Positions 1-11,469 of a stretch of DNA of 64,000 nt are shown here, piece by piece. How positions within the stretch are numbered: position 1 is the stretch's first letter; the number at the start of each line of letters is the position of its first letter. The position numbers and the translations under genes are program-made. The stretch is from Magnaporthiopsis rhizophila (Eukaryota; Ascomycota; Sordariomycetes; Magnaporthales; Magnaporthaceae): positions 1-64,000 of the forward strand of contig PYSS01000075.1 in NCBI GenBank assembly GCA_003049465.1, in the 5' to 3' direction. Under the pieces are notes generated by a model that was not told the DNA's origin, searched no databases, and saw only the letters and a list, made by a program, of their open reading frames with translations.

Positions 1-2140
1 GGGTTAAAAAGACCGACCCGACCGATAGATAAGAATGAGTGGACCACACCAACCCAGGCAAAACAACACGCGAGAAACAGTCGGCGGATGTTAGATCCTA
101 GTTCAAACCGCGCTGACTACCATGGCTATGATTTCCAGTCATGTCTTTGTCAGAGGTAGTGATGAGATGGGCCTGCACAGATGCGGAAGAGGCAGGAAGG
201 CTCATCGTTCGAGGTAACACGCAAGAATAAGGATGGAAATACAAGCAACAGGAAAGCGCTCAGTTTGAGACTGCGAGCCGGCTGGGTCGCTTCAGCTTGC
301 TAGCGGCATCATCATGGTACGATACTTCGCCGCCGCCTGAGGCACCAATCCCATTTCGCTGTTCCGTGAATCCGGAAGAGTGGCAAGGTGGGAGATTGGC
401 GACCGCAATGGCGCACAAGCGATGCCTTATCAGGGAATCGCCTAGTTCGGGTCACTGCTGCTCGTGTCAGCTCATCCCAAACGGGAGAGTGTTGAGGACG
501 CCAACTTGTCCAGCCACAGGCTGGCCCTGCCCTTTTGCTTAGCGTCTTTTTCAGCCTTGTGGCAAGTTTGCAGAGTGTCTCCGAACGAAGCAACATATCG
601 CGCAGGTAGGCTCATCCATGCAAAGGCCTTCTGCAGGCTCGAGGGCCGCAGGTGTGGGATGTCTTGAGCTGCAAGCTGCAGTGAACCCGGGTGTGGTGCT
701 GGCGACGGTTGCAATATTCCTTCTATTGCCGGTATTAACACCGTGTTCGTGAAGAGTCGGATATGTAGGTACAGGAAGGACATCATCCCAATATCACAGA
801 TGGAGACATGGGATATCGTGACCCGAAGATGGTGTGCACACCGTGCCTTGGGATTCGCGTCCAACACTGTCAGCTGCAGACTAAAAAGGTACGGAAGCAC
901 GGTGCGGCTTCTGGGGCTGATCTCGGACAGGGGTTGTAGCCGCATGCCGAGTCTGGACCGTTAATGTCAATCATGGCCAATGTTTACCGCCTGATTTGGC
1001 CCATAAAGGGCGGGAATAACCAAAGCCCGAGATGAACAGACTGGAGAAGCGGCCGTAAGGGCAATAGGCCGAGATAGCCGAGGCCAGAAGAAGCAGCGCG
1101 TAAAACTGTCTCCTTCTCCATCTAGCGCAATCAAGTCAATACGAAACCGAGCTCGAGGGTCGGTTGCGGCGGCGGTACGCACTTTTGCACCGGAGGCGGC
1201 GCTGTCGTGCTCTCGGAAGCGAGGCCAGACCTGCATCATTTCCGCTTGTTGGTCTGGAAATATTGAAAATTGGCGAGGGGAGTGCGGCCATGGGCGCTGC
1301 GTGTACCTAGTCGAGGGAGGTCTCCAAGACGGACTGCCCTGACCGCTCTCCAAGCGCCGTCATCTGCGGCCTGCGTTACGGGCGTCCGCCTCCAAGCCCC
1401 AGCCGCCGGCAGCACCGGCGGTTGCTGAGAGAATTGGGCGGTTCACGCTCCGTTTTCTGGTTGCATCAGCCCTTTTTGGCTGCAGTTTTGATCCCCCAAT
1501 CCCAATGGAGGTGGACCCGCTGGTGGAGAAGGCGACTCCAATCGGTCGACCGTCGCTGCCAGACTTTGAACGGCGGACGCACCTACCCTGCCCGCATGTC
1601 AGCAAAGCAGAAAAGCGGATGGGGAAGGCGAGAGGGAGAGCTCCAGCTCCAAGACCCGCGTCGCCGTGCTCGCTTCTGGTCCCACACCATCGGTCTGTTA
1701 GCTCGAGCGGGAAGAAAGGAAAAAAAAAATAAGCTGCACTCCTAAACACACGCCCCTGCCACCACCGCCTCCTCTTCGTCCCGAACCCCAAATATCATTT
1801 TCGCTGGCGTCAACCCAGGCCTCCTCCCAAGTTGCCATCCTCGTGCCTTTTTGCTGGGCTTCCGTCCGCCGCCTTGCTTGCATATAAAGCCCCCCGGAGC
1901 TCCCCAGCCTCTGTCGATCGCTTGGGTTCGCCCTACTCCACCTTCGCGCCTCCTCAAAGCCATTGCCTCTCCTCTCTCGCCTAGCGCCTGTCTCCGTCCT
2001 CGAGAGCTCCAGCTCCAGCAACCCAGTTGAAAACGGATCCCTAGCCCAGCGACGACCTCTATATCCTTCCCGACTTCAGCAGCCGGCCCGCCTCCCGTCG
2101 ACTCGCAGCAGCCCACGACGTCGTGTCGGTTCGTCCGGCC
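1..2140. other. Intergenic region and metacaspase 5' flank
   Basis: I find no gene here. Reading frames on both strands are short, overlap one another and resemble no protein family. The last 400 bases, before the metacaspase start at 2141, are rich in C and T on the plus strand, as is usual for fungal core promoters and 5' leaders. An AT-rich TATAAA-like element lies near 1882. Confidence 0.6.
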
Positions 2141-4471
2141 ATGTCTACATACTCGGGCCAGGGCTACCATGGAGGCTATCCGGCCCCACCTCCGGTCCAG
2201 TACTCGCCGCAAAACTACCACTTTCCGTATGAAGTCCCGCCTGCTTTTGCCGGTGTTGATGCTGTCGGTGTGTGTGGCGCAATGGCAGCGCCGTGCCATG
2301 ACGCTACCCGTTTCACGCAATCCTTGGGCCCTGCCGTGGCTGACCGGCGTTGCTTCCCCAAAAACCCTGCAGCACCCAGCAATCGTTCAACGGCTACCCG
2401 CCTAACGGCCAACCTTCCCCGAGCTTTGCCTACCCGCAACAGCCCACATCCCAGACCTACAGCGACTTTCCCCAGGTACGTCTTCCAGCCAGCGGAATCC
2501 GGGTAGGGTCGCCCCCGGGCGGCAAGTGCCGGCGAAAGCGGGGATGAACGCTAAATATGGAAGCTAATCGTGCTGTGTCTGATTCGCAGTCGCCACAACA
2601 GTATGGGTACAACCAGCCGCAGCAGCAGTCGTCGCATTATGGGAGGCCTGGTAAGTCCCCTTTTGCCGCCGTTCCGTTTCCCGCGTCCCGCGTCGTCGTC
2701 GTCGCCCGCCCGAAAGCACAACCCCGAGGACAAGCGGAGCTAAGACGGCAAGGAAATCTAGACATGCCGAACGCAGGCCCCAACGCCTACAACATGAACC
2801 ACAACAGCGGCCCGGCGCCCCCGCCCTCGGCACCCCTGCAATTCCCCGACGCCCCTCAGTCCTACCAGTACCAGTACTCGCAGTGCACCGGCAAGAGGAA
2901 AGCCCTCCTGATCGGCATAAACTACTTTGGCCAGCGCGGCCAGCTGCGCGGCTGCATCAATGACGTCCGCAACATGTCGGCATATCTGGTCGAGCACTTC
3001 AGCTACAAACGCGAGGACATGGTCATCCTGACCGACGATCAGCAGAACCCCATGAGCCAACCCACCAAGCAGAACATCCTGCGCGCCATGCATTGGCTCA
3101 TCAAAGATGCCAAGCCAAACGATTCGCTCTTTTTCCACTACTCTGGTACGTTCCGCCTCGCTCTCCGCAGGGGCCCCAAAGGCCAATCGCTGACACGCTT
3201 CTCTCCCTCGACAGGGCATGGAGGCCAGACCAAGGACCTCGACGGCGACGAGCCCGACGGATACGACGAGGTCATCTACCCAGTCGACTTCCGGCAGGTC
3301 GGCCACATCACGGACGACGAGATGCACAGGATCATGGTGATGCCGCTACAGGCTGGCGTGCGGCTCACGGCCATCTTCGACTCGTGCCACTCGGGCACCG
3401 CCCTCGACCTGCCCTACATCTACTCGACCCAGGGCATCCTCAAAGAGCCCAACCTGGCCAGGGAGGCCGGTCAGGGCCTGCTGGGCGTGCTGACGTCGTA
3501 CGGCCGTGGCGACATGGGCGGTGTTGCCAGCAACATTATGGGCTTTTTCAAAAAGGCTGCCAATGGCGAGGATGCCCACAATCGCTCTTTGGCCACCAAG
3601 ACCTCTCCCGCCGATGTCATCATGATTTCGGGGAGTAAGGATGACCAGACATCGTTCGTATACCCCAATTTCCCCCCTTACCCTTATTTCACCCTTACTT
3701 GCCCTGCTTGAGCCATTATATCCGTCGCTTTTGCCTGTGCTTTTCTTTGTGCGCAAAGATTTTGTGGAGCTTTCTTTCCTTATTCTGTCTTCTGTCTTTC
3801 TTCTACTTTGAAGCCCTGGTCTTTAGGCACGCATTTACATAGCGTGGAGTTGGGGAGGCAACAAAAAAAGGTCTGGGTTTGTCACATGTACACAGGAACG
3901 GGTTGGGCACACTTGGTGGCGTTCTAGCTACTGCACGTGTGCTCGTCCACTATTTTTTTTTTTCAGCGCTCCAGACCAAAATCCGGCCCGTTTTGCGGCT
4001 GGGTTTTGTGTCTGGGGCGACGGGTCACGTTGGATGGGTTGTGTCAAGGGCTGTTGGCTGGGGTCACCTTTTTTACTTTTCTCCCGCACACCTCTCATCA
4101 CCAACCGCCTCAAACGCATGGCTGACGCTTTTCCAACAGGGCCGACGCAAACATTGCATCCCAATATACGGGAGCGATGTCCTGGGCCTTCATCACGGCG
4201 CTCAAGAAGAATCCTCAGCAGAGCTACGTCCAGCTCCTCAACAACATCCGCGACGAGCTGGCGACGCGCTACACGCAGAAACCACAGCTCTCGTGTAGCC
4301 ACCCCCTGAGTAAGACCGTCCGCGGCCCCTGTTCCCTTGAAAGCTCCCATTCTGTGGTGCCTGGCTGGCGGCGCCGCCCAAGGGTACTCAAAAACAACAC
4401 AGGACATCCTTTGACTAACCGAGACTGTTTGCTTCTGGCACACAGACACGGACCTCCTTTTCATCCTATAA
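2141..4471 (+). CDS. MCA1: Metacaspase-1 (C14 cysteine peptidase), 7 exons
   Basis: Type I metacaspase: a Ca2+-dependent cysteine peptidase cleaving after Arg/Lys, linked to fungal cell death, ageing and clearance of protein aggregates. My exons are 2141-2226, 2373-2475, 2590-2650, 2762-3145, 3215-3653, 4140-4309 and 4446-4471, giving 422 residues, normal for the family. The N-terminal ~100 residues are a Q/P/Y/G-rich prodomain. The p20 core begins at GKRKALLIGINYF. The catalytic dyad is His213 in HYSGHGG and Cys269 in FDSCHSG. The last exons carry the conserved MSWAFITAL and PQLSCSHPL blocks and end in DLLFIL. The acceptor of intron 3 could also be 14 bases later (2776) in frame. Intron 5 is long (486 nt) with an unusual GTTCGT donor. 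If it is retained, the protein stops at 3711 and lacks the end of the p10 region. Confidence 0.93.
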
Positions 4472-5599
4472 CTATCCGACGACGACACCGACGTTTATAG
4501 CGTGTAATGATATGGGCCGCCGGCGCGCGGCCACTGCTAGGTGTACATGAGCGAAACCATAATGGGTTTTGGAAAAAGCAAAACTCGGAGCACAACGCAT
4601 CTCAAGGACTGACGGACCACGAGGGGCTCTTTTTATCTTGTTGCAACTGACGATTCTCCCTGTCCATTGTCTGATTCATCCAGCTCATGGAGAGGGAAGG
4701 ACGGCGAGACTGGCGGAGTCGGGTTTATGCATCGGACCATCTCTGGGGCCTGGTGTATGTCGATTTGACCATATGTCGGGCCTCACGCGAGAAAAGGGAT
4801 CTGTTCTAGCGGGTTTGGATACCATCTCTGGATTGTCCATAATTCTTTTACGTTGGATGAGCATTTTTGGCTGGCCAAGCAGACGCTTCCCACGAGAATG
4901 ACGAAAGAGGGACGGTTGACGTTTTAAATATGACTGAATTGGAGAACAGACGGCCGAAATGTTCGGCGATACAAGAAAAACAAATATACACATCATGAAT
5001 TCTTTGGCAAAGCTCTCGATGCAAGGGAGCAAGAGACTGACGGAAAAACAAAAACCAGAAACTACCTAACCTGACCGACATAAATCGCCAAAAACGCCAG
5101 CCGATGACCGAACCCCATTGGCTTCTTTTTCTCTTCCCTTCTCCATGCCTCTGTTTCCCAAAACACCTTTCCGACGATGATTTGATGCCAGGAAAAAAGA
5201 AAAAAGGAAACAAAGCCAACGGCCGTGATGGGGCACGGGTTTATCCAGGTCTCATGAGAATTCTCTCTGTCCAACATTTCTCCCGACAAAACAAAACGAG
5301 AACGACACCCTGCTTGCCTCCAGAGAAAGAAAATTACCGAATTAATAAAGAATAGGGTGGCCAGGGGTGCGCGGCGCAAGACAGATAGACCAATGAGACG
5401 CGCCGACACCTCTCAGAAGGGCAAGTATCAAAAACAGGGTTTGAGAAACAAAGTTTCAGCCAGCTCAGCCAGCCAGCCAGCCGTGCGGGCTGACAGCACA
5501 AGGAGGAGCATAAACGCAGCGGAGGGTATCGAAAAGCCAAGAGAGAGAAAAAAAAAGGAACCAAGTCGTGAAAACCAAAAAGCAAAAGGCGTTCGTTAC
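4472..5599. other. Intergenic region between convergent genes
   Basis: This is 3' flank of the metacaspase and of the Pcp1-like gene, which converge here. It contains several A- and T-rich runs that could be poly(A) signals for both genes. I see no conserved coding frame. Confidence 0.6.
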
Positions 5600-8500
5600 T
5601 CAAGCCCCGAGGTCGATGCTGAGCGTCGTCGTCCCGCCCACAGGCCAGCCGGTAGCGCAGATGCCGCCGCCGCCACCGATAGGTGCGCTATCGTCATCAG
5701 CGTCGTCGCCGCCATCAGCCCCTGCGGCAGCGGCGGCGGCGGCCTCGTTGGCGTTGTAGCGGGCGCGGACCTCGGCGCGCCACTCGTCACGCATGTGGCG
5801 TAGGCGCCTGGCGCGCTCGACCTTCTCTAGGGCCTCCTTGAGCTGCCTGCGCGTCTCGAGCTTGGCCGCCCACGCCTCGGCCGCGCGCCGCGCCCGCACG
5901 ATGAATCGGACGACGTGCAACGCGTGCTTGAGCTTGCGCCGGGGCGTCTCGGCCGCGGCCTGTGCCCGCTCCTTCATGCGCCGGCTCGGCATCTCGGTCT
6001 GGCCTATCGACTGCAGGATGTTTTCGAGCACCCGGAGGTCTTGCTTGTTGCTATGGAGGGAACAAGAAGGTTAGCTTTTGTCTTTTGTCTGGCACGAGTG
6101 TATCTGTGCCGGGAAACACGAGTAAACTTACTAGGCCTTGGCCTTCTCCAGCTTGGCCTGCAGGTACTGCTTGCCCAGCACCGCGTCGGTGCGGAACTGC
6201 ACCTCGCGCTCGTACCGGGCCTGCATCCACTCGATCTGCTTGGCGAGGCCACGGATCTCGCGCTTGTGTCGCTCCCGCTGCCTCTCGGCCTTCTCCACGA
6301 TGGCGTTGACGTCGACCCCGCTGTCCTCGGACAGCTGTTGTTCGTCTTGCTGCTGCTGCTGCTGCTGCTGTTGCGCATCCTCCTCGACTTCAGGCTCAGC
6401 CGGCGCAGCCTCGGGCTGGGCAACACCGCTGTCTGCTAGCCGCGCAAGCTCGGCGTCTCTGGCCGCCAGCAGGAGCGCGTTGGCCACGATGGCCGACTCG
6501 GCCTCGTCCCTGGCCCTTGCCAGCTCTGCGTTGCCGACCTCGAGCCGGCCGAGCTCGCGCCGCATCTTCTCAGCCTCGGAGCGGTAGGCGGCCCGCTCGC
6601 CACGAACGCGCTGCAGCTTCATGCGCAGCGACTCCTGCGCCTTAGTCAGCTCGTCGACGAGCGTCTTCTGCTCGCGCACTTCGCGCTCGAAGGCGGCAGC
6701 TTCCATCTGTGCCTTGCGCAGCAGCGCGTGCAGATCGCGTCGCTCCTCGGTCGTGACCTCGGTCGCCGCCGTGCTCACGGTGCCTGTGTTCTCCTGCATC
6801 TGCTGCTCGAGCGCGGCCGCGTACTGGTCGCGCTCGCGCCGGTACCGCTCAAGCTTGGTCTTGTACTTGGCGAGCGTGGTCTGCGCCGCCACCGCCGCCT
6901 CCTCAGCCGCCGCTCGTGCGTCCTCGAGCTGCTGCTCCAGAGCCGCCGACTGATCCTCGAGCTCGCCGATACGCGCTTGCAGCTCCTTACGAACCGTCGA
7001 CGAGCTGCGCTCAGCCTCGCGCAGTGCCTTCTTGAGGTCCTGCCCGACTTGGTGGGCAAGCCCCAGCTGGCTGCGGAGCTGGGCAAGCTCCGTCTTGTTG
7101 CGGCCGGCCGTCGGTGTGCTGGTCTCGACTGTGGGCGACATCATAAGACGCGACATCTCGGCCTGGTGCATCATGCGCTCCAGGTCCGAGATCTGGCGCT
7201 TGAGGTCGCGCACCGTGCTCTTGTGCACTGCCTCACGCTCCGCAAAGTCGCGCTCCTTCTGGCGGGCGTTCGTGAGGTCCTTTCGTAGTATCGACAGGTC
7301 GCTGTTGCCCTCGATATTGTTGCCGTCGCCCAGGATGGCAAGCTGCGCCTCGTAGTCGTCGACACGGCGCTCTAGCTCGCGGATCTTGCGTCGCGCTGCC
7401 GTCAGCGCCTGGTTATCGCCTGATTGGCGGAGCTTGGCCTGCAGCTGCAGCATCTCGTGCGTCAGCCGCTCCTCCTCGGCCGCCGCCTTGTCCATCTCCT
7501 CGTCGAAGCGCCGCTCGACCTCGAGCCGGTGCTCAGCCAGTTGCCTGTTCTCCTCCTTCAACCGGCGCACCTCGTTGTCGAGCTTCGTCTTGGCCACCCG
7601 CAGGTTGATGCGTTCTTGGTCGAGCTCGAACGTGTGGTCGCCCCTCTGCTTGGAAAGAAGCAGGAGCTCTTCCTCGATTTCGGCCCGCTCAGCTGCCAGA
7701 ACCATATTGTCCTCCTTGAGGCGCCGCAGCTCGCTCTCGAGCTTGGCCTTGGCCGCAACGATGTCGCCTCTCTGCTGCTCTAGTTGCACCGTCTGCTCGC
7801 CCTGTTGCCTCGCGATGTCAAGTTCCGCCTCGACCTCGCGGAGACGTGCCGCAAGCGCCTTGTTTTCATCCTTCAGGCGGCGGACTTCGCCGTCCAGCTT
7901 CGTCTTGGCGGACCGGAGGGCGATACGCTCCTGATCAAGTCGGAAGGTGTCGTCGTTATCGTGCTGGTTGGCTTGCTCCAGCTGGGCCTCGACCTCGGTG
8001 AACCGGACCGCCAGGGACTTGTTCTCCTCCCTGAGACGGCGCACTTCGTTGTCGAGTTTGGTCTTTGTCGTGCGTAGCTCGATGCGCTCCTGGTCGATCT
8101 TGATGGCGTCGGCGCCCTGCAGCTTCGCCAACCGCACCTCGCCCTCCAACTCGTCTCTCTCGGCCTTGGCCTCGGCGAGGGAGGCCCGCAGAGAGTGTAT
8201 GTCGATGTCGAGACCGGCCAGCTGGTCCTGCAGAACCTGTTTCTCCTTGGTCGCCTTGGTGAACTTGGCCGTCGACTCTGCTAGCTGCGCCTTGAGTCTC
8301 TCGAGATGCTCGGCGTTGTGCTTGGCGACCTCCTGCGAGACTGACGTCTGCTTGCGGGTCGAGTCGGCCACGGCGGCCTGCAGGGATTTCAGCTGCTGCT
8401 TGAGGTCGTCGCATTCTATCCTGGCCTGCTCCAGTTCCTCGGCCGCCCTCTCCGACTCCTCGTCTAGGGCCGTCTGCAACACCTCGATTTCGTCCTCGAG

Positions 8501-10717
8501 ACCCTCGACCTTGTCGACCTCGGTCTGGTGGTCGAGGCGGGCCTGGCGCAGCTCGTCGCGGACTGTCGACAGCTCCCTGCGCAGATCCTCCAGCATTGTC
8601 TGCCTGGCTTCGAGATCCTGCTGCAGATCGTCGATTTGGCGCCCAAGCACGGCCTCCTCCTTCTTGTGGCGCTGGGCTTCGCTGTCCATGGCCTGCTGAA
8701 GCTTGAACTCCTTGCTCGACAGCGCGCCCTCCGCGTCGCGCAGCTTTTCGATGGTGCGTTGCAGACCATCAGCCCGCTCTCTTGCCTGGTCGCGCTCGGC
8801 CTCGAGGTTGTGCATCTCCGTCTCCCACTTCTCGCTGTCGTTGTCGTACATGTTGTCCTTCTCGCGGATCTCAGCTTGCAGATCCGAGATCTCGTCCTTG
8901 AGGCGCTCGATTTCGTCCTTGAGTTGATCCCGGCTATTGCGCTCGCTCTGTATTGTGCGCTGCCGCTCCTCCTCTGCCTCCTCGAGCCTGGCGCGCAGCT
9001 CCGCAACCTCGCTCTTGAAGCGTGAAGCCTCGCCCTTGGACTGGTTCTGGACGTTGCGCTCGATCTGCAGGGCGTGTTGCCTCTCCTGCTCGACGGCAGC
9101 CTCGAGCGTCGAGACTTCCCGCTGCAGCCTGGCAACGTCCCGCTGGAGAGATGCCGACTCGTTTGTCAGGGCGTCGTGCCTAGTCTGCAAAAGACTCTTC
9201 TGATCGCTGGTCGTCCTGAGATCAGCCTGCAGCTCCTGGACCTCGGCCGCCAGCGACCGACGTTCGCGGTCGATGGCTTCACGCTCTTGACGTGATTCCT
9301 TCAACTTGAGCTTCATGTCGTCCACCTCGTGGCCCTGGGCGTCGAATCGATCCTCCAGAGCCGCGTACTTGGCGCGAGAGTCCTCCACCTCGTCTTGGAG
9401 ACGAGCGACCTTCTCCTCCACTTGTCTTGAGAGGCCCTTGGTGACAACCGACTTGTTGGCCATCTCCTCCTGAAGTTCCTCGAGGTCTCCCTCGGCACGG
9501 TCCTTGGCGTCGACTGCATCCTGAAGCTTGTCCTTGAGCTCTTCGACCTGGTTTTCGAGCTTCCGCACATCGGCCTCCAGATCCTCGATCGCGTCGTTGG
9601 CTTCTTGGAGCTTGCTGCTTGCCTGCGCCTTCTCCTCCAGCTCAACTATGCGCCGCTGGGAGTCCTTGGCCTTGTCCTCGGCCGCCTGGACACGAAGATT
9701 CAGATCTTCGAGCTCGTCTTCGTGCTGGGATATCATGCGGTCCTTTTCGCGGATGTCGGCCTCGAGGTCTCCGATTTCGTCCTGGAGCTTCTCGGCCTTG
9801 TCGTTTTCCCTTTGGCTCTGATCCAGTCGCTGTTGCAGATCTGCCACGTCGGCCTCCTTGGCTTCTAGTGCCAGTTTTAGTCGTTCCAGCTCGACGCGCT
9901 GGTCCTCGGTGGCGTGCCGTTTCCTGAACTTGTCCTGCATCTCGAGTATTTGTTGCCTGTAGTTTTCCAGGTCCTTCTCGGCCGACGTCAGGTGTTTCTT
10001 GTAGCGCTGCAGGTCGCGCTGCATCGTGACTTTGTCGACCTTCAGCTCCGTATTCTCCTTGAGGGCAGCCTCGCTGAAGCCGGGGCCGGCTTTGCGCAAG
10101 GCCTCCTCAAGGAAGTGGATCTTGAGCTTAAGGCCAAAGTTCTCTTTTTCAATGCGATCTATGACACTCTCTTGTTCGCGTAGCGATAGCTGATTCTTGT
10201 CATGTAGAGGACTTTTCCCGACATCGCGACGCGCCTTCATGATCATGGGCGTCGTCACGGTGCTGTCGCTGTCCACCTGGGGCACGGGGGCGCGGCCGAC
10301 GAAGGATGGGGTGCCGCGCGACGCGCCAAAGACGCTGTTCTCAACGGCTGGCAGTGGCGACAGGTCCTCGTCGATGCGGGCGAGCAGTCCTGTGGGGGTA
10401 GATGCGACATTCTCTTTGCCGCTGCGACGGCGCGTGGCGCTTCTCCTGGTGGCCGACTTGAGAAGTGGTGTGAATTCGGGGCCAGCTAATCCCGCGGGCA
10501 GGTTGTGACGCTCCGAGAAGGGGGCGCGCTTGTTGCCGCGCGGGGTGCGGAGGCTGCCGGCCTTGCCACCATTCCGGAGTTGCTGCAGCACGTTGGCGTC
10601 TTTTGAGGGCGACTGGAACGACACCTCCTCCGACATGTCGAGCTCGGGCTGGCCGTTGAGGTAGGTGGCGTCGCCGAGGTTTGTCCTCGGGGTATCGAGG
10701 GCGCCGAGTCCCGCCAT
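5600..10717 (-). CDS. PCP1: Pcp1/pericentrin-like spindle pole body protein
   Basis: A large coiled-coil scaffold that recruits gamma-tubulin complexes to the spindle pole body. Exons are 10717-6132 and 6050-5600, giving 1678 residues; the intron has a GTAAGT donor. The order is: a basic, S/T-rich N-terminus with LRTPRG and RRSATRRRSGKEN; a Cnn_1N motif (gamma-tubulin complex binding) around residues 180-250 with IEKENFGLKLKIHFLEEAL; more than 1,200 residues of heptad coiled coil, including four ~53-residue tandem repeats; a ten-glutamine run; then GLAKQIEWMQARYEREV and a C-terminal PACT-like helix with HALHVVRFIVRARRAAEAW near residue 1575, which targets the pole and binds calmodulin. The Cnn_1N plus PACT pair favours Pcp1 over the related ApsB/Mto1. 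I start at the ATG at 10717, because the frame upstream opens only with GTG and looks noncoding. It is transcribed divergently from the RAD54 gene. Confidence 0.88.
6346..6375 (-). repeat. CAG/CTG trinucleotide tract (polyglutamine)
   Basis: About ten consecutive CAG codons on the minus strand encode a polyglutamine run in the C-terminal third of the Pcp1-like protein, between an acidic segment and DEQQLSEDSG. It is likely to vary in length between strains. Confidence 0.85.
7480..8100 (-). repeat. Four tandem ~53-residue coiled-coil repeats in PCP1
   Basis: Four consecutive units of roughly 159 nt each start with a (I/L)(D/E)Q(E/Q)R motif: IDQERIELR, LDQERIALR, LEQQRGDIV and LDQERINLR. Each continues with KxKLxxE(V/L)RRLK(E/D)(E/D)N. 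The third unit is the most diverged. They lie in the middle of the coiled coil and keep the heptad phase approximately. Confidence 0.85.
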
Positions 10718-11469
10718 GGCGGGCAGCTCGCGGCGCGGGCAAGTTAGAGCAAAGGCGCGTGGTGTGTTGGATCGTAGCGGCACATGAGAAGCAAAAGAAA
10801 TGCCAAATGAACAAGAGGAAAAAGATGCTCGTAAGTTGTGAAGCAAAGCAATGGATTTGGCGTTTGTTTCTCGGAGGCGGTCTTGTCCAAAAAGAAATAT
10901 CGAGCGCGTCAATGGCGGCGCGCAGTTGTGGCAAGTCAAATGGCTGGGAGGTGGGCTGGTGCAGGGGGGAAGAGCAAGGGGGCGGGCGCGATCAAAAAGT
11001 CGCGGCTTTTTCGCACAGAGCGTGTCGGTGGAGTCGAGAGCTTGGGGCTTTTGTTTACATGGTTTCCCAAAACGGAGTAGCGCCTTGGCATGCTCCGGGC
11101 AGGGGAGGGGTGACAGTGTGTCCCGCCGAGTCAGCTGACCTCGCGCGCTTTCCTGTTGACGGACGCGCTCAGACACGGTCGCTGCTTAGAAATTCCGCCC
11201 CTCGTTTTAATTGCATTCCCAGGACCAGGCAGAAGCCCTTTGCCACCAGCTCAGTGAACCATTCCCATCGCCTTTTGCCATTCAGGCCGCCTTTGCTGTC
11301 ATCATACTCGACTGTAAATTTTGGCCTCGATCAAAGTACCTAGGTCGTTGTTGCGAGCCAGATTGACAGCGAAGAGAAGGGATCCCCCGACGCACTATTC
11401 GTCATCGGGAGCCCCTGAGTGTGTGCCTCGGAGACACACACAGGCGGTCCAGCCGAGCATCTCAGCAAC
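10718..11469. promoter_or_regulatory. Bidirectional promoter region, PCP1 / RAD54
   Basis: About 750 bases separate the two divergent start codons, so both promoters and 5' leaders must lie here. The region includes several GCGC/ACGCG-like sites near 11128-11168. I cannot assign a factor from sequence alone. A mitotic spindle gene and a recombination gene sharing one promoter region would suit cell-cycle co-regulation, but that is inference. Confidence 0.5.

Noticed and set aside
472..945. 157-residue minus-strand reading frame in the left flank
   Set aside because: No recognisable domain or conserved motif; it overlaps other frames of similar quality, and the coding signal is no better than background.
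8528..9025. Hydrophobic Leu/Val-rich plus-strand frame opposite PCP1
   Set aside because: It is the antisense of a Glu/Gln/Lys-rich coiled coil, which mechanically gives Leu/Val/Phe-rich frames on the other strand.
11321..11469. Upstream extension of the RAD54 frame starting at 11321
   Set aside because: It opens with TTG, not ATG, and its sequence does not look like a Rad54 N-terminus. The intron-split ATG at 11470 explains the start better.
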